Positions 20,857-28,206 are shown, counted from the stretch's first letter. The stretch is DNA of 32,401 nt from a bacterium (GCA_021813145.1 JAKALS010000006.1:1-32401), one strand, 5' to 3'. A program made the numbers and translations. The notes: generated by a model not told the origin, from the sequence alone.

Positions 20857-21531
20857 TTGAGTTCAAATGGTAATATTATGTCTTTAGTATTTGGAATTAT
20901 TTCTTTAATCATACTTATATTTTCGGCAATACTGCACGAGATTGCTCATGGATTTGTGGCCGAAAGACTCGGAGATCCGACCGCAAGGCTTTCGGGAAGG
21001 CTAACTCTGGACCCGCGAAAACATATAGACCCTTTTATGAGTATCCTTTTGCCCTTAGTTTTAATTTTGTCGGGCTCACCCGTAATATTCGGTGCGGCAA
21101 AACCTGTTCCGGTAGACCCGTTTAACTTAAGGGACGGGAGAAAAGACCTTGCCCTTGTATCGCTCGTAGGACCTTTGACAAACGTAATAATCGCAATAAT
21201 AGGGGCTATTATATTAAAGATATTAAGAATTGTTTCTTTCGGCGCTTTGGATTACTCGTTCATTTACCCTTATTTGTATCCCATCCTTCTTATGGTTACC
21301 GAAATAAACCTTTTACTAGCCATATTTAACCTGATTCCCATTCCTCCTCTTGACGGGTCAAAAATATTCTCCCTTATTCTTCCCGAAAGAGAAGCCGCAA
21401 CTTATATGTCTTTGGGTTCAATAGGATTTATAATAATTTTCTTTTTGCTCGTATTTCCAATAGGAGGACTTTCGCTCGAAACTCTCCTTTATAATCTTTT
21501 ATCTTTTTCTTTAAAACTTCTGGGGCTCTAA
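20857..21531 (+). CDS. Site-2 protease family (M50) membrane metallopeptidase
   Basis: LHEIAHGFVAERLGDPTA (HExxH) and NLIPIPPLDGSKI (NPxPxxDG-type motif). Confidence 0.94.
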   Translation: MSSNGNIMSLVFGIISLIILIFSAILHEIAHGFVAERLGDPTARLSGRLTLDPRKHIDPFMSILLPLVLILSGSPVIFGAAKPVPVDPFNLRDGRKDLALVSLVGPLTNVIIAIIGAIILKILRIVSFGALDYSFIYPYLYPILLMVTEINLLLAIFNLIPIPPLDGSKIFSLILPEREAATYMSLGSIGFIIIFFLLVFPIGGLSLETLLYNLLSFSLKLLGL

Positions 21532-21599
21532 ACTCTCTTCTTGGGGCTAATTATTCCGATTGGGAATATCCGAAAAACATTATAGACCATCTTGTCAAG

Positions 21600-21630
21600 T
21601 TGACAATTTTCTTGCCTTGTTTGTTATAAT
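21600..21630 (+). promoter_or_regulatory. Putative sigma-70 type promoter with extended -10
   Basis: TTGACA (21600-21605), 19-bp spacer, TGtTATAAT (21622-21630). Confidence 0.6.
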
Positions 21631-21637
21631 ATATCTG

Positions 21638-21830
21638 TTCTTTGGTATTAGAGGTAGTTGCGAGTATTTCCTCTACAATTTCACTGGATTATAGGTACTC
21701 CGAATTTTTCGGAGGACAGAGCGATTTACCGATGTTTCCGAGTGAAACAGGTTTAGCTCTCCTAGTTAACGGTCCGGGGAAACGGCAGCTATGCTCGATA
21801 TCGAAGAGCGGTCTTATTTTTTTTATTTTT
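21638..21830 (+). ncRNA. Candidate structured RNA (leader or small RNA), family unassigned
   Basis: Promoter immediately upstream. 7-bp hairpin CTCCGAA-ttt-TTCGGAG (21698-21714). Stacked helices AGAGC/GCTCT, ACC/GGT, GTTTC/GAAAC (21718-21760). An alternative 7-bp pairing TTTCACT/AGTGAAA. Ends in a weak hairpin plus T-run. Confidence 0.45.
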
Positions 21831-22020
21831 CCCTCGTTTGTTTTTGCTGTGGAAGCGATCAATATCTCTTCTTCCAGACTTAACAATCAATCTCTAATTT
21901 TTCCGCTGGAAAAACCAGCCTATTTGAACAAATATCAAAAACCCAAAAAGAAAACCTTGAAAAACAAGCAATAAGCTACGGGAAATTTCTTAATCTAAAT
22001 CCGCGCTTAGAAGTTCGATT
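21800..22020 (+). pseudogene. Possible frame-disrupted short secreted protein
   Basis: One frame encodes GLIFFIFPSFVFAVEAINISSSRLNNQ (signal-peptide-like). Another continues with SLFEQISKTQKENLEKQAISYGKFLNLNPRLEVRFQ*. No intact ORF joins them. Confidence 0.3.
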
Positions 22021-22032
22021 CCAATAAAAAAG

Positions 22033-22103
22033 CAGGCCAGGAGGGAATCGAACCCCCAACAGAGGTTTTGGAGACCTCAGTTATACCATTTAACTACTGG
22101 CCT
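22033..22103 (-). tRNA. tRNA-Trp (CCA)
   Basis: Cloverleaf AGGCCAG...GAGGT CTCCAAA ACCTC...GGGGGTTCGATTCCCTC CTGGCCT G, followed by T-run. Confidence 0.96.
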
Positions 22104-22108
22104 ACAAC

Positions 22109-22285
22109 TTATTTAAGTTTTTCGCTCTCTTTGTGCTCGGTTACCTTCTTACAATGCTTGCAGAATTTTTTTAGTAATAATTTCTCTTCGGTATTAATTT
22201 TATTCCTGGTTGTGACATAATTTCTGTTTTTGCAAACAGTGCACACCAAGCCTAGTTTTACTCTGTGTTCACCTTTTTTTGGCAT
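22109..22285 (-). CDS. rpmG: 50S ribosomal protein L33 (four-Cys form)
   Basis: Translates as MPKKGEHRVKLGLVCTVCKNRNYVTTRNKINTEEKLLLKKFCKHCKKVTEHKESEKLK* (58 aa, below the ORF-track cutoff). Confidence 0.96.
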   Translation of the reverse strand: MPKKGEHRVKLGLVCTVCKNRNYVTTRNKINTEEKLLLKKFCKHCKKVTEHKESEKLK

Positions 22286-22322
22286 TTCAACATCCTCCTT
22301 TCATAATATTATATCAAAATTG

Positions 22323-22394
22323 AGCCTAGAGAGGGAATCGAACCCTCGACTTCCAACTTACCAAGTTGGCGTTCTGCCACTGAACTACCTAGGC
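22323..22394 (-). tRNA. tRNA-Thr (GGU)
   Basis: GCCTAGG...CCAAC TTGGTAA GTTGG...GAGGGTTCGATTCCCTC TCTAGGC cloverleaf. Confidence 0.96.
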
Positions 22395-22996
22395 ATCACG
22401 TTTAATTTATCTAATTCTTGCATTATCCAATATTTTAATTTTGTGTTAGAAACTTCAACCGTACAAACCCCGTAATTTGACTTTCGTCTATAACTCCCTT
22501 TACCTTGAGGTGGAATTTGCACTATTTTACCAAATTTTTCTTCTGCTATGTTAAGCTCTTTTGCCCAAAACTCTTTCGCTTCCTCCGGATTACTATCGTT
22601 AAAACAAATTAAATAATAGTGTAACCTGGAGGGCAAAACCTGACAATTTATAGTTAAAAAATCACGAAAAGTCCTTAGTAAACTGGGGTTGGTATTGGCG
22701 ACTCGAACATGCCCTTTTGAAGTTTTTTCTCCTTCCCCCCAATATATGCCTAAACCTAAACCATATAAAAACTTTTCTTGATAATTCATGTTATCTTTAA
22801 TTTTAAAAGGGTCACCATTGGGATTTGATTTAACGTATATCGCTTGACTCATTGTTCTCCTTTTAATTCCATATTTAGTCATCCAATATACAATTTTATG
22901 CGTGGAACATTTTAATAACGTAGAAATTTCGGTCATTGATTTACCCGAACTATAAAGGTCTTCTAGCTCTTCTTTTAACAACCTCGTTGTATTCAT
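22385..22996 (-). CDS. Putative LAGLIDADG-like homing endonuclease with N-terminal HTH
   Basis: HTH-like LKEELEDLYSSGKSMTEISTLLKCSTHKIVYWMTKYGIKRR, then LYGLGLGIYWGEGEKTSKGHVRVANTNPSLLRTFRDFL. ATG at 22996. Stop TAG lies inside tRNA-Thr(GGU). Confidence 0.55.
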   Translation of the reverse strand: MNTTRLLKEELEDLYSSGKSMTEISTLLKCSTHKIVYWMTKYGIKRRTMSQAIYVKSNPNGDPFKIKDNMNYQEKFLYGLGLGIYWGEGEKTSKGHVRVANTNPSLLRTFRDFLTINCQVLPSRLHYYLICFNDSNPEEAKEFWAKELNIAEEKFGKIVQIPPQGKGSYRRKSNYGVCTVEVSNTKLKYWIMQELDKLNVMPR

Positions 22997-23018
22997 TATT
23001 TTTGGTATAGCTGGGGAT

Positions 23019-23047
23019 ATTATAGAACTATTTATGCCAAAAATCAA
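23019..23047 (-). promoter_or_regulatory. Promoter for the HTH/LAGLIDADG-like ORF
   Basis: Minus strand TTGATT (23047-23042), 17-bp spacer, TATAAT (23024-23019). Confidence 0.6.
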
Positions 23048-23082
23048 AAATAGTACCAGGTAAAAACTCTTAATTTATCTTG

Positions 23083-23167
23083 TGCTGAGGGAGAGATTTG
23101 CACTCCCGTAGCCCTTTCGGGCGCCTCGTCTACAGCGAGGTGCGATTGACTACTCCGCCACCTCAGC
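23083..23167 (-). tRNA. tRNA-Tyr (GUA), long variable arm
   Basis: GCTGAGG...CCTCG CTGTAGA CGAGG, variable arm GCCCGAAAGGGC, T-arm GGGAG TGCAAAT CTCTC, CCTCAGC A. Confidence 0.95.
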
Positions 23168-23537
23168 ATTTATATTCATTCCAACTTTTATTTCCAATCA
23201 TGATTTGAGACCTTTTTTGAACTTTTTCAGCTGGTATTAAATACCTTGTCTTATTTCCGCAATATATAAAAAGCAAATCAAAATCCCCGTCTTTATACTT
23301 TGTATGATAGGTCTTTTCTCGATATCCTCCAAATGTTCTTAAATCCACTATATATCCTCCTCCGGGTCCTATGTCATTTGAATACTTGCATTGGACTCTA
23401 TTGAGAATACCTTCTCGATCAACAACCAAATCGTATTTATCACAATCAGAAACAGGAATAAATACTGAATAGTTCTTATTTACAAAAAACACGATTGCTT
23501 CAGCAATTGCGAGACTTCCCTTTCTTTTACTATTCAC
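23163..23537 (-). CDS. Putative PD-(D/E)XK endonuclease, resembling the PDDEXK_5 / I-Ssp6803I-type family
   Basis: KRKGSLAIAEAIVFFVNKNYSVFIPVSDCDKYDLVVDREGILNRVQCKYS: E...D-x12-QxK-type core. GTG start at 23537. Stop TGA lies inside the tRNA-Tyr acceptor stem. Confidence 0.65.
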   Translation of the reverse strand: MNSKRKGSLAIAEAIVFFVNKNYSVFIPVSDCDKYDLVVDREGILNRVQCKYSNDIGPGGGYIVDLRTFGGYREKTYHTKYKDGDFDLLFIYCGNKTRYLIPAEKVQKRSQIMIGNKSWNEYKC

Positions 23538-23548
23538 ACCATCATCCT

Positions 23549-23567
23549 ACTTGGTAGCAAACCAAGT
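23549..23567 (-). other. 7-bp perfect hairpin between tRNA-Thr(UGU) and the PD-(D/E)XK ORF
   Basis: Minus strand ACTTGGT-TTGCT-ACCAAGT directly upstream of the AGGATGATG RBS region. Confidence 0.6.
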
Positions 23568-23585
23568 GTCAAATAGCTTTACATG

Positions 23586-23657
23586 AGCCGACTGTCGGAT
23601 TTGAACCGACGACCTTTGCTTTACAAAAGCATTGCTCTACCACTGAGCTAAGTCGGC
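23586..23657 (-). tRNA. tRNA-Thr (UGU)
   Basis: GCCGACT TA GCTCAGTGGTAGAGC A ATGCT TTTGTAA AGCAA...GTCGGTTCAAATCCGAC AGTCGGC T. Confidence 0.95.
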
Positions 23658-23706
23658 GCTGCTTTAGATTTTATCAAAAATAAGGATAATAAGGAAGCTA
23701 TTTATT

Positions 23707-24408
23707 TTATTGAGGATACTCGTAAACCGTAGAATTGCCTCTAAAAGAGTATTCTATCGCTTCTCCAAGGGAAACTGTAAGTTTTTCTCCGTGCCCGATA
23801 CTTACGGGAGCAACCGGACTAAAATGTTTGCGCACAAGCGCTCCAAGAACAGTTTCATGGGTAAACATAAGTATGTTTATTTCGGGCCCTTCGCCTACTA
23901 TAGTTGCAGTTTCTCGAAGAGCTCCTATGAATTTTTCAACTTTTGCAACTACATCCTCGGGCGGCAAAACTTTATTATGCCTTAAAAATTCCGGAGATAA
24001 CACCTGCCAACACGACATTGGATTCGCAAAACCAAGTTCCAGGAGTCTTTTAATGGGGTCTACTATCTCAAGCTCCGGTGCCGCATAAAATCCGTCAAAA
24101 GTTGTATACGGGAGTTGACCTCTTCTTATCGCTTTTTCTAACTCAGACCTGGCAATAATTGCAGAATCTAATGCCCTTATTCTTCTGCTGGACATAATTA
24201 TTAGACTGTTTTCGTTCTCATATTTTACTAATTCACCAATAAATTCGTCGGTCAAAGTTTTTATCTGTTGTTTCCCATTTTCACTCAAAGGAGAATCCGG
24301 GTTTCCATACTCCTGCGGCTCACCATGTCTTGTATAATGAAGCTTAATTTTTCTTCTTTGGGGGCCTATACCTTCAACAGTACGGCCCATTACACTTTCT
24401 CGTTCCAC
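23707..24408 (-). CDS. Histidine phosphatase (phosphoglycerate mutase-like) family protein
   Basis: LHYTRHGEPQEYGNPDSPLSENGKQQ, SSRRIRALDSA, MFTHETVLGAL. Confidence 0.85.
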   Translation of the reverse strand: MERESVMGRTVEGIGPQRRKIKLHYTRHGEPQEYGNPDSPLSENGKQQIKTLTDEFIGELVKYENENSLIIMSSRRIRALDSAIIARSELEKAIRRGQLPYTTFDGFYAAPELEIVDPIKRLLELGFANPMSCWQVLSPEFLRHNKVLPPEDVVAKVEKFIGALRETATIVGEGPEINILMFTHETVLGALVRKHFSPVAPVSIGHGEKLTVSLGEAIEYSFRGNSTVYEYPQ

Positions 24409-24666
24409 AAACTAAGAGTATCTTTCGAAAAAGTAAGAAATGAATTAACAAATTGTAAGAGCAATGTAAAACGTATTGCTTTTTAAAGCAAAACGCCTAT
24501 ATAAATGTTGGGGTACAACTGGCCAAACAGGGAATTCCAAAATGGGCAATCGGCTTTGCTATGGTTGTGTTTTTTGCCGTTTATCTACTTTTCTGGCCTA
24601 AGTTCTTCCAGCTTTTATAGATCCCCCCTTCTTGCTTTAAATTTATAATAATTCTACACTATTTAT

Positions 24667-25479
24667 ATGGCCGTAAGGCATTATCATCACCATTACCACT
24701 TTAGCTACCTGACTTCTAAAAAAAGGCATTTTACTTCATTGGTAATCGTAATAGCGGCAATCACTGTTATTCTTGTTTTCTTGCTTAAAATCCTTACCCC
24801 CCAATCCCCTCTGGATGTAAAAGAACTTTCCTATCCAGATATACTTTTAGCCTCGTTTAACACTCTTTTTCGGCTTTTAATCTCCTACGTCTTTGCGCTT
24901 ATAGTGGCAATTCCCTTGGCCCTTTTTATAACAAGAAGCCCGAGGACCGAAAGGTTTATGCTTCCCATTTCCGATATCCTTCAGTCAGTCCCTATACTTG
25001 CATTTTTTCCCGTAATTGTTTTGGCGTTTATTAAACTGCATTTAATAGAAGGCGCAGTAATTTTTATTCTTTTTATGGCGATGCTCTGGAACCTGGTTTT
25101 TAGCATGATAGGTGGCCTAAAAACTATTCCCGAGGATATCTTAAATGCTTCTACAATTTTCGGGCTAAAAGGTCTTAAAAAGCTATGGTATATAACTATC
25201 CCTTCTATTTTTCCCTATATCGTAACAGGTTCGCTTCTGGCATGGGCTCAGGGATGGAGTTTATTAATTGTTGCCGAAGCCCTGCACAGTTATATTCCGG
25301 GGGGAACAATGTCGCAGGACCCTTTAGGACTTGGTAGCCTGCTGGTTGACGCTTTTTATCAGGGTCAGAATATTGTCTTTCTGGTATCTCTGGCTGTAAT
25401 GATATTACTTATTACGCTTATTAATTTTTTCGTGTGGCAAAAATTATTGCATCTTGCGGAAAGGTATAAATTTGACTGA
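24667..25479 (+). CDS. ABC transporter permease, nitrate/sulfonate/taurine (SsuC/TauC) type
   Basis: Six-TM permease with ALIVAIPLALFITRSPRTERFMLPISDILQSVPILAFFPVIVL and EAA-loop DILNASTIFGLKGLKKLWYITIPSIFPYIVTG. Confidence 0.92.
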   Translation: MAVRHYHHHYHFSYLTSKKRHFTSLVIVIAAITVILVFLLKILTPQSPLDVKELSYPDILLASFNTLFRLLISYVFALIVAIPLALFITRSPRTERFMLPISDILQSVPILAFFPVIVLAFIKLHLIEGAVIFILFMAMLWNLVFSMIGGLKTIPEDILNASTIFGLKGLKKLWYITIPSIFPYIVTGSLLAWAQGWSLLIVAEALHSYIPGGTMSQDPLGLGSLLVDAFYQGQNIVFLVSLAVMILLITLINFFVWQKLLHLAERYKFD

Positions 25480-26182
25480 AGTAATTACTCTTAAGAATAT
25501 AAATAAAGTGTACCCGGGTTCTAAAGAAACGGCAGTTTCAGACTTTAGCCTTGAAGTTAAAGAAGGCGAATTCTTATGCCTAGTAGGATCTTCAGGTTGC
25601 GGAAAATCTACTGTTTTAAAAATGATTGCAGGACTTGAAAAGCCCACAAGCGGAAATATAGTAAAACCCCAAAACGTAGGCATGGTTTTCCAGTCCGGAG
25701 CTCTTTTGCCCTGGCTTAATGTTGAAGAAAACGTAGCATTCCCCCTTTATGCAAAAGGATTAAATAAAGAAAAAGCCGAAGACCTTACGAATAAATATAT
25801 TCAAATGGTGAACCTCGGGGAATACAAATTAAAATATCCGAGAGAACTTTCAGGAGGTCAAAAACAAAGAGTCGGAATAGCCCGTGCGCTGGCTGTTGAG
25901 CCCCCTGTACTTCTTCTAGACGAGCCTTTTTCTGCCTTAGACCCTATTACTACAGATGAAATGCATTCTTATCTTCTTAATATATGGCAAAGTACCGGAA
26001 AAACAATAGTAATGGTCTCCCATTCCATGGAGGAAGCAATAATCCTTGCGGACAGAATAGCAATAATGAAAGAAGGCAAATTAAAAAAACTGATGGAAGT
26101 AGAACTTAAAAGACCAAGAAAAGAAGAAGATAGAAAATTCATAGAGTTTTTAGATAAAATAAAGCAGGAATTAGTCTTATAA
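25472..26182 (+). CDS. ABC transporter ATP-binding protein, nitrate/sulfonate/taurine type
   Basis: Walker A GSSGCGKST, signature LSGGQKQR, Walker B VLLLDEPFSAL. TTG start at 25472 overlaps the permease end. Confidence 0.95.
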   Translation: MTEVITLKNINKVYPGSKETAVSDFSLEVKEGEFLCLVGSSGCGKSTVLKMIAGLEKPTSGNIVKPQNVGMVFQSGALLPWLNVEENVAFPLYAKGLNKEKAEDLTNKYIQMVNLGEYKLKYPRELSGGQKQRVGIARALAVEPPVLLLDEPFSALDPITTDEMHSYLLNIWQSTGKTIVMVSHSMEEAIILADRIAIMKEGKLKKLMEVELKRPRKEEDRKFIEFLDKIKQELVL

Positions 26183-26225
26183 TAGATTGAATTTAACCTC
26201 CTTTATTGATATAATCTCCTCCGTT

Positions 26226-26507
26226 ATGAACAGGCGGGAAAGATTGGAACAGAGAGGAAAGACATTGACTCTCGTAGAACAAAAAGCAGCCTGTAAAAAA
26301 TGTCCTGATGCAAACTCATGTAATACTTTAAGGGAAGTCGGCTTGGTACGCTTTTTTGCGCCTTCGAATCTATCTCCTTTTGAAAGAGCAATAATGGAAG
26401 CAGGAGTTTATAACAAATTAGGCTGTTTACGAAGAGCACAACTGGTAGTCGAAAAAACCAAAAGGAACGGCATTAGCGATCCTTTAAATGAGGATTGCGG
26501 AAAGTAG
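26226..26507 (+). CDS. Hypothetical small Cys-containing protein
   Basis: MNRRERLEQRGKTLTLVEQKAACKKCPDANSCNTLREV...; ATG at 26226 preferred. Confidence 0.55.
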   Translation: MNRRERLEQRGKTLTLVEQKAACKKCPDANSCNTLREVGLVRFFAPSNLSPFERAIMEAGVYNKLGCLRRAQLVVEKTKRNGISDPLNEDCGK

Positions 26508-27140
26508 GCTCATTGATAAACCAAGTAATGCTCCTCCTATAACATCCGAAAGCCAATGCTCTCCTAAATAAATCCTACTTACAAACATAACTAAGTCGAA
26601 AATTAAAATCAAAATAGCAAAAAAGAGCTTAAGCGGCAAAGAAATTCTCCTGGAATTAAAAATCATAATCAAAAATAACACAGAAATAAAAGCGGTTCTC
26701 GCCGAATGACCGGAAGGGTAAGAAGAACCGGGATTTACATAAGAACTGGGAAACTGGAAACCGATATCATAACGGAAAAACCTAAAAGACGGACCGGGAT
26801 GTTTTACAAATACCTTTCCAAACAGTTCAAAAAAGAAAATTGCTCCGTAAGGAATAAGAACAAAAAAAGATTTCAATTTCTTCTTTAGTGCAATAAATAT
26901 AATTAAAATCAATGTTGCAATTTCTGCGCTTCCAATCAAGCTGAACACCGAAAAAGGGGTATCTACAATATGAGATAGGTGATTTTGTATCCTTACCGTT
27001 GTATCAAAATCCAAAGAACTAAAAAGATCTTTATGAACTAAATACGTGAAAAAAACAAATAAAATAAAAGATATTGCTCCAAGAAGAATACATATTTTTT
27101 TATTCATTAAGTCCATTATACTAGATTTTTTATTTACCAT
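26484..27140 (-). CDS. PAP2-family phosphatase
   Basis: KHPGPSFRFFRY, YPSGHSARTAF, SRIYLGEHWLSDVIGGALLG (three PAP2 motifs). Confidence 0.93.
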   Translation of the reverse strand: MVNKKSSIMDLMNKKICILLGAISFILFVFFTYLVHKDLFSSLDFDTTVRIQNHLSHIVDTPFSVFSLIGSAEIATLILIIFIALKKKLKSFFVLIPYGAIFFFELFGKVFVKHPGPSFRFFRYDIGFQFPSSYVNPGSSYPSGHSARTAFISVLFLIMIFNSRRISLPLKLFFAILILIFDLVMFVSRIYLGEHWLSDVIGGALLGLSMSLLSAILI

Positions 27141-27198
27141 TTACCATTCACCACTCATTTAAACGATTTGCTCGAAGACCAATGAAAAATGGAAAATA

Positions 27199-28083
27199 TT
27201 ATTTTAGATCTAAATCTTTGAGGAATTTTTTAAACTCTTCGGAAATATCGGGATGGGTTAGCCCCAATTCCACCACCGTTTTCATGTATTCAAGTTTATT
27301 TCCCGTATCATAATACCTTCCGCCCTCTATTTCTACCGCATAAACAGGTACGCCCTCGTTCTTCAGCTTATTTATTGCATCCACCAGCCATATCTCCCCG
27401 CCTTTTCCCGGTTCAAGACTTCTTAATGCCCCGAATATTTCCGGAGGGAGAATATATGCTCCGTGTGTCGCAAGGTTTGAAGGAGCCGTATCGGGCTCCG
27501 GCTTTTCGACTATCTCGTTTATCTTAAATACGTTTCCCTCTACCTGCTCTACGTCGGCGATTCCGTATCTTTTTAGGTCTTCTTTTTTTTCTATCCTTAC
27601 CCCGCTTATTACGATTCCTCCGTACTTTTCATAAACTTTAATCATTTGGGAAAGCCTCGGCGGTTTGGCGTGTATAAATTCGTCTCCCCAAAGTACCGCA
27701 AAAGGCTCGTTATCTATTGCGGGTTCTGCCGAAAGAACAGGAGTTCCGTTGCCGTAAGCTCCTTTTTGTCTTATATAAATAAAGTTTGCAAGCTCCGATA
27801 TTCTCATTACGTGCTCCAGAAGCTCTTTCTTTCCGCCGACTTCCAGATTTTTGATAAGCTCCGCGTTTGGCATATCGAAATGGTCTTCGATTGCTCTTTT
27901 TACATATCCTGTTACAATTATTACATCCTCTATCCCCGACTCCACCGCCTCCTCAACTACATATTGAATAACGGGCTTATCTACTATCGGAAGCATTTCT
28001 TTAGGCATCGCTTTTGTCTGGGGAAGAAATCTTGTTCCAAAACCCGCCGCGGGAATTACCACCTTAGTAATTTTCTTATTCAT
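27199..28083 (-). CDS. galU: UTP--glucose-1-phosphate uridylyltransferase
   Basis: KVVIPAAGFGTRFLPQTKAMPKEMLPIVDKPVIQYVVEEAVESGIEDVIIVTG, LWGDEF, GGEIWLVDAI. Confidence 0.97.
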   Translation of the reverse strand: MNKKITKVVIPAAGFGTRFLPQTKAMPKEMLPIVDKPVIQYVVEEAVESGIEDVIIVTGYVKRAIEDHFDMPNAELIKNLEVGGKKELLEHVMRISELANFIYIRQKGAYGNGTPVLSAEPAIDNEPFAVLWGDEFIHAKPPRLSQMIKVYEKYGGIVISGVRIEKKEDLKRYGIADVEQVEGNVFKINEIVEKPEPDTAPSNLATHGAYILPPEIFGALRSLEPGKGGEIWLVDAINKLKNEGVPVYAVEIEGGRYYDTGNKLEYMKTVVELGLTHPDISEEFKKFLKDLDLK

Positions 28084-28167
28084 ACACCTGCTATTATCTT
28101 ATGACTGGGATTTTGTGTCAACTGCTTTTACTTTTTTCTTACCAAACCTTTGCTGTTTATATACTTC

Positions 28168-28196
28168 TTTACATGTAATTTTATTTTTGATAGAAT
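28168..28196 (+). promoter_or_regulatory. Putative promoter of the secE-nusG unit
   Basis: TTTACA (28168-28173), 17-bp spacer, TAGAAT (28191-28196). Confidence 0.5.
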
Positions 28197-28206
28197 CATC
28201 TTGCCT

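Noticed and set aside
21638-21830. Assignment of the structured RNA to the ydaO/c-di-AMP riboswitch, SRP RNA, tmRNA or RNase P
   Set aside because: Only short fragments resemble ydaO or SRP motifs, and the order of conserved elements does not fit. No RNase P or tmRNA signature blocks were seen.
21689-21886. 65-aa minus-strand ORF MLSLEEEILIASTAK...
   Set aside because: It overlaps the candidate structured RNA in antisense and has no recognisable family; likely chance.
22005-22025. GTTCGATTCC at 22013-22022 resembling a tRNA T-loop on the plus strand
   Set aside because: Flanking bases do not form a T-stem and no cloverleaf surrounds it.
22230-22475. 81-aa plus-strand ORF
   Set aside because: Antisense to rpmG and tRNA-Thr(GGU); the long frame arises from tRNA sequence.
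27140-27200. Repeat-like accatttaccattcaccactcattt near galU
   Set aside because: Short, imperfect and low-complexity; not enough to call a repeat family from this window.
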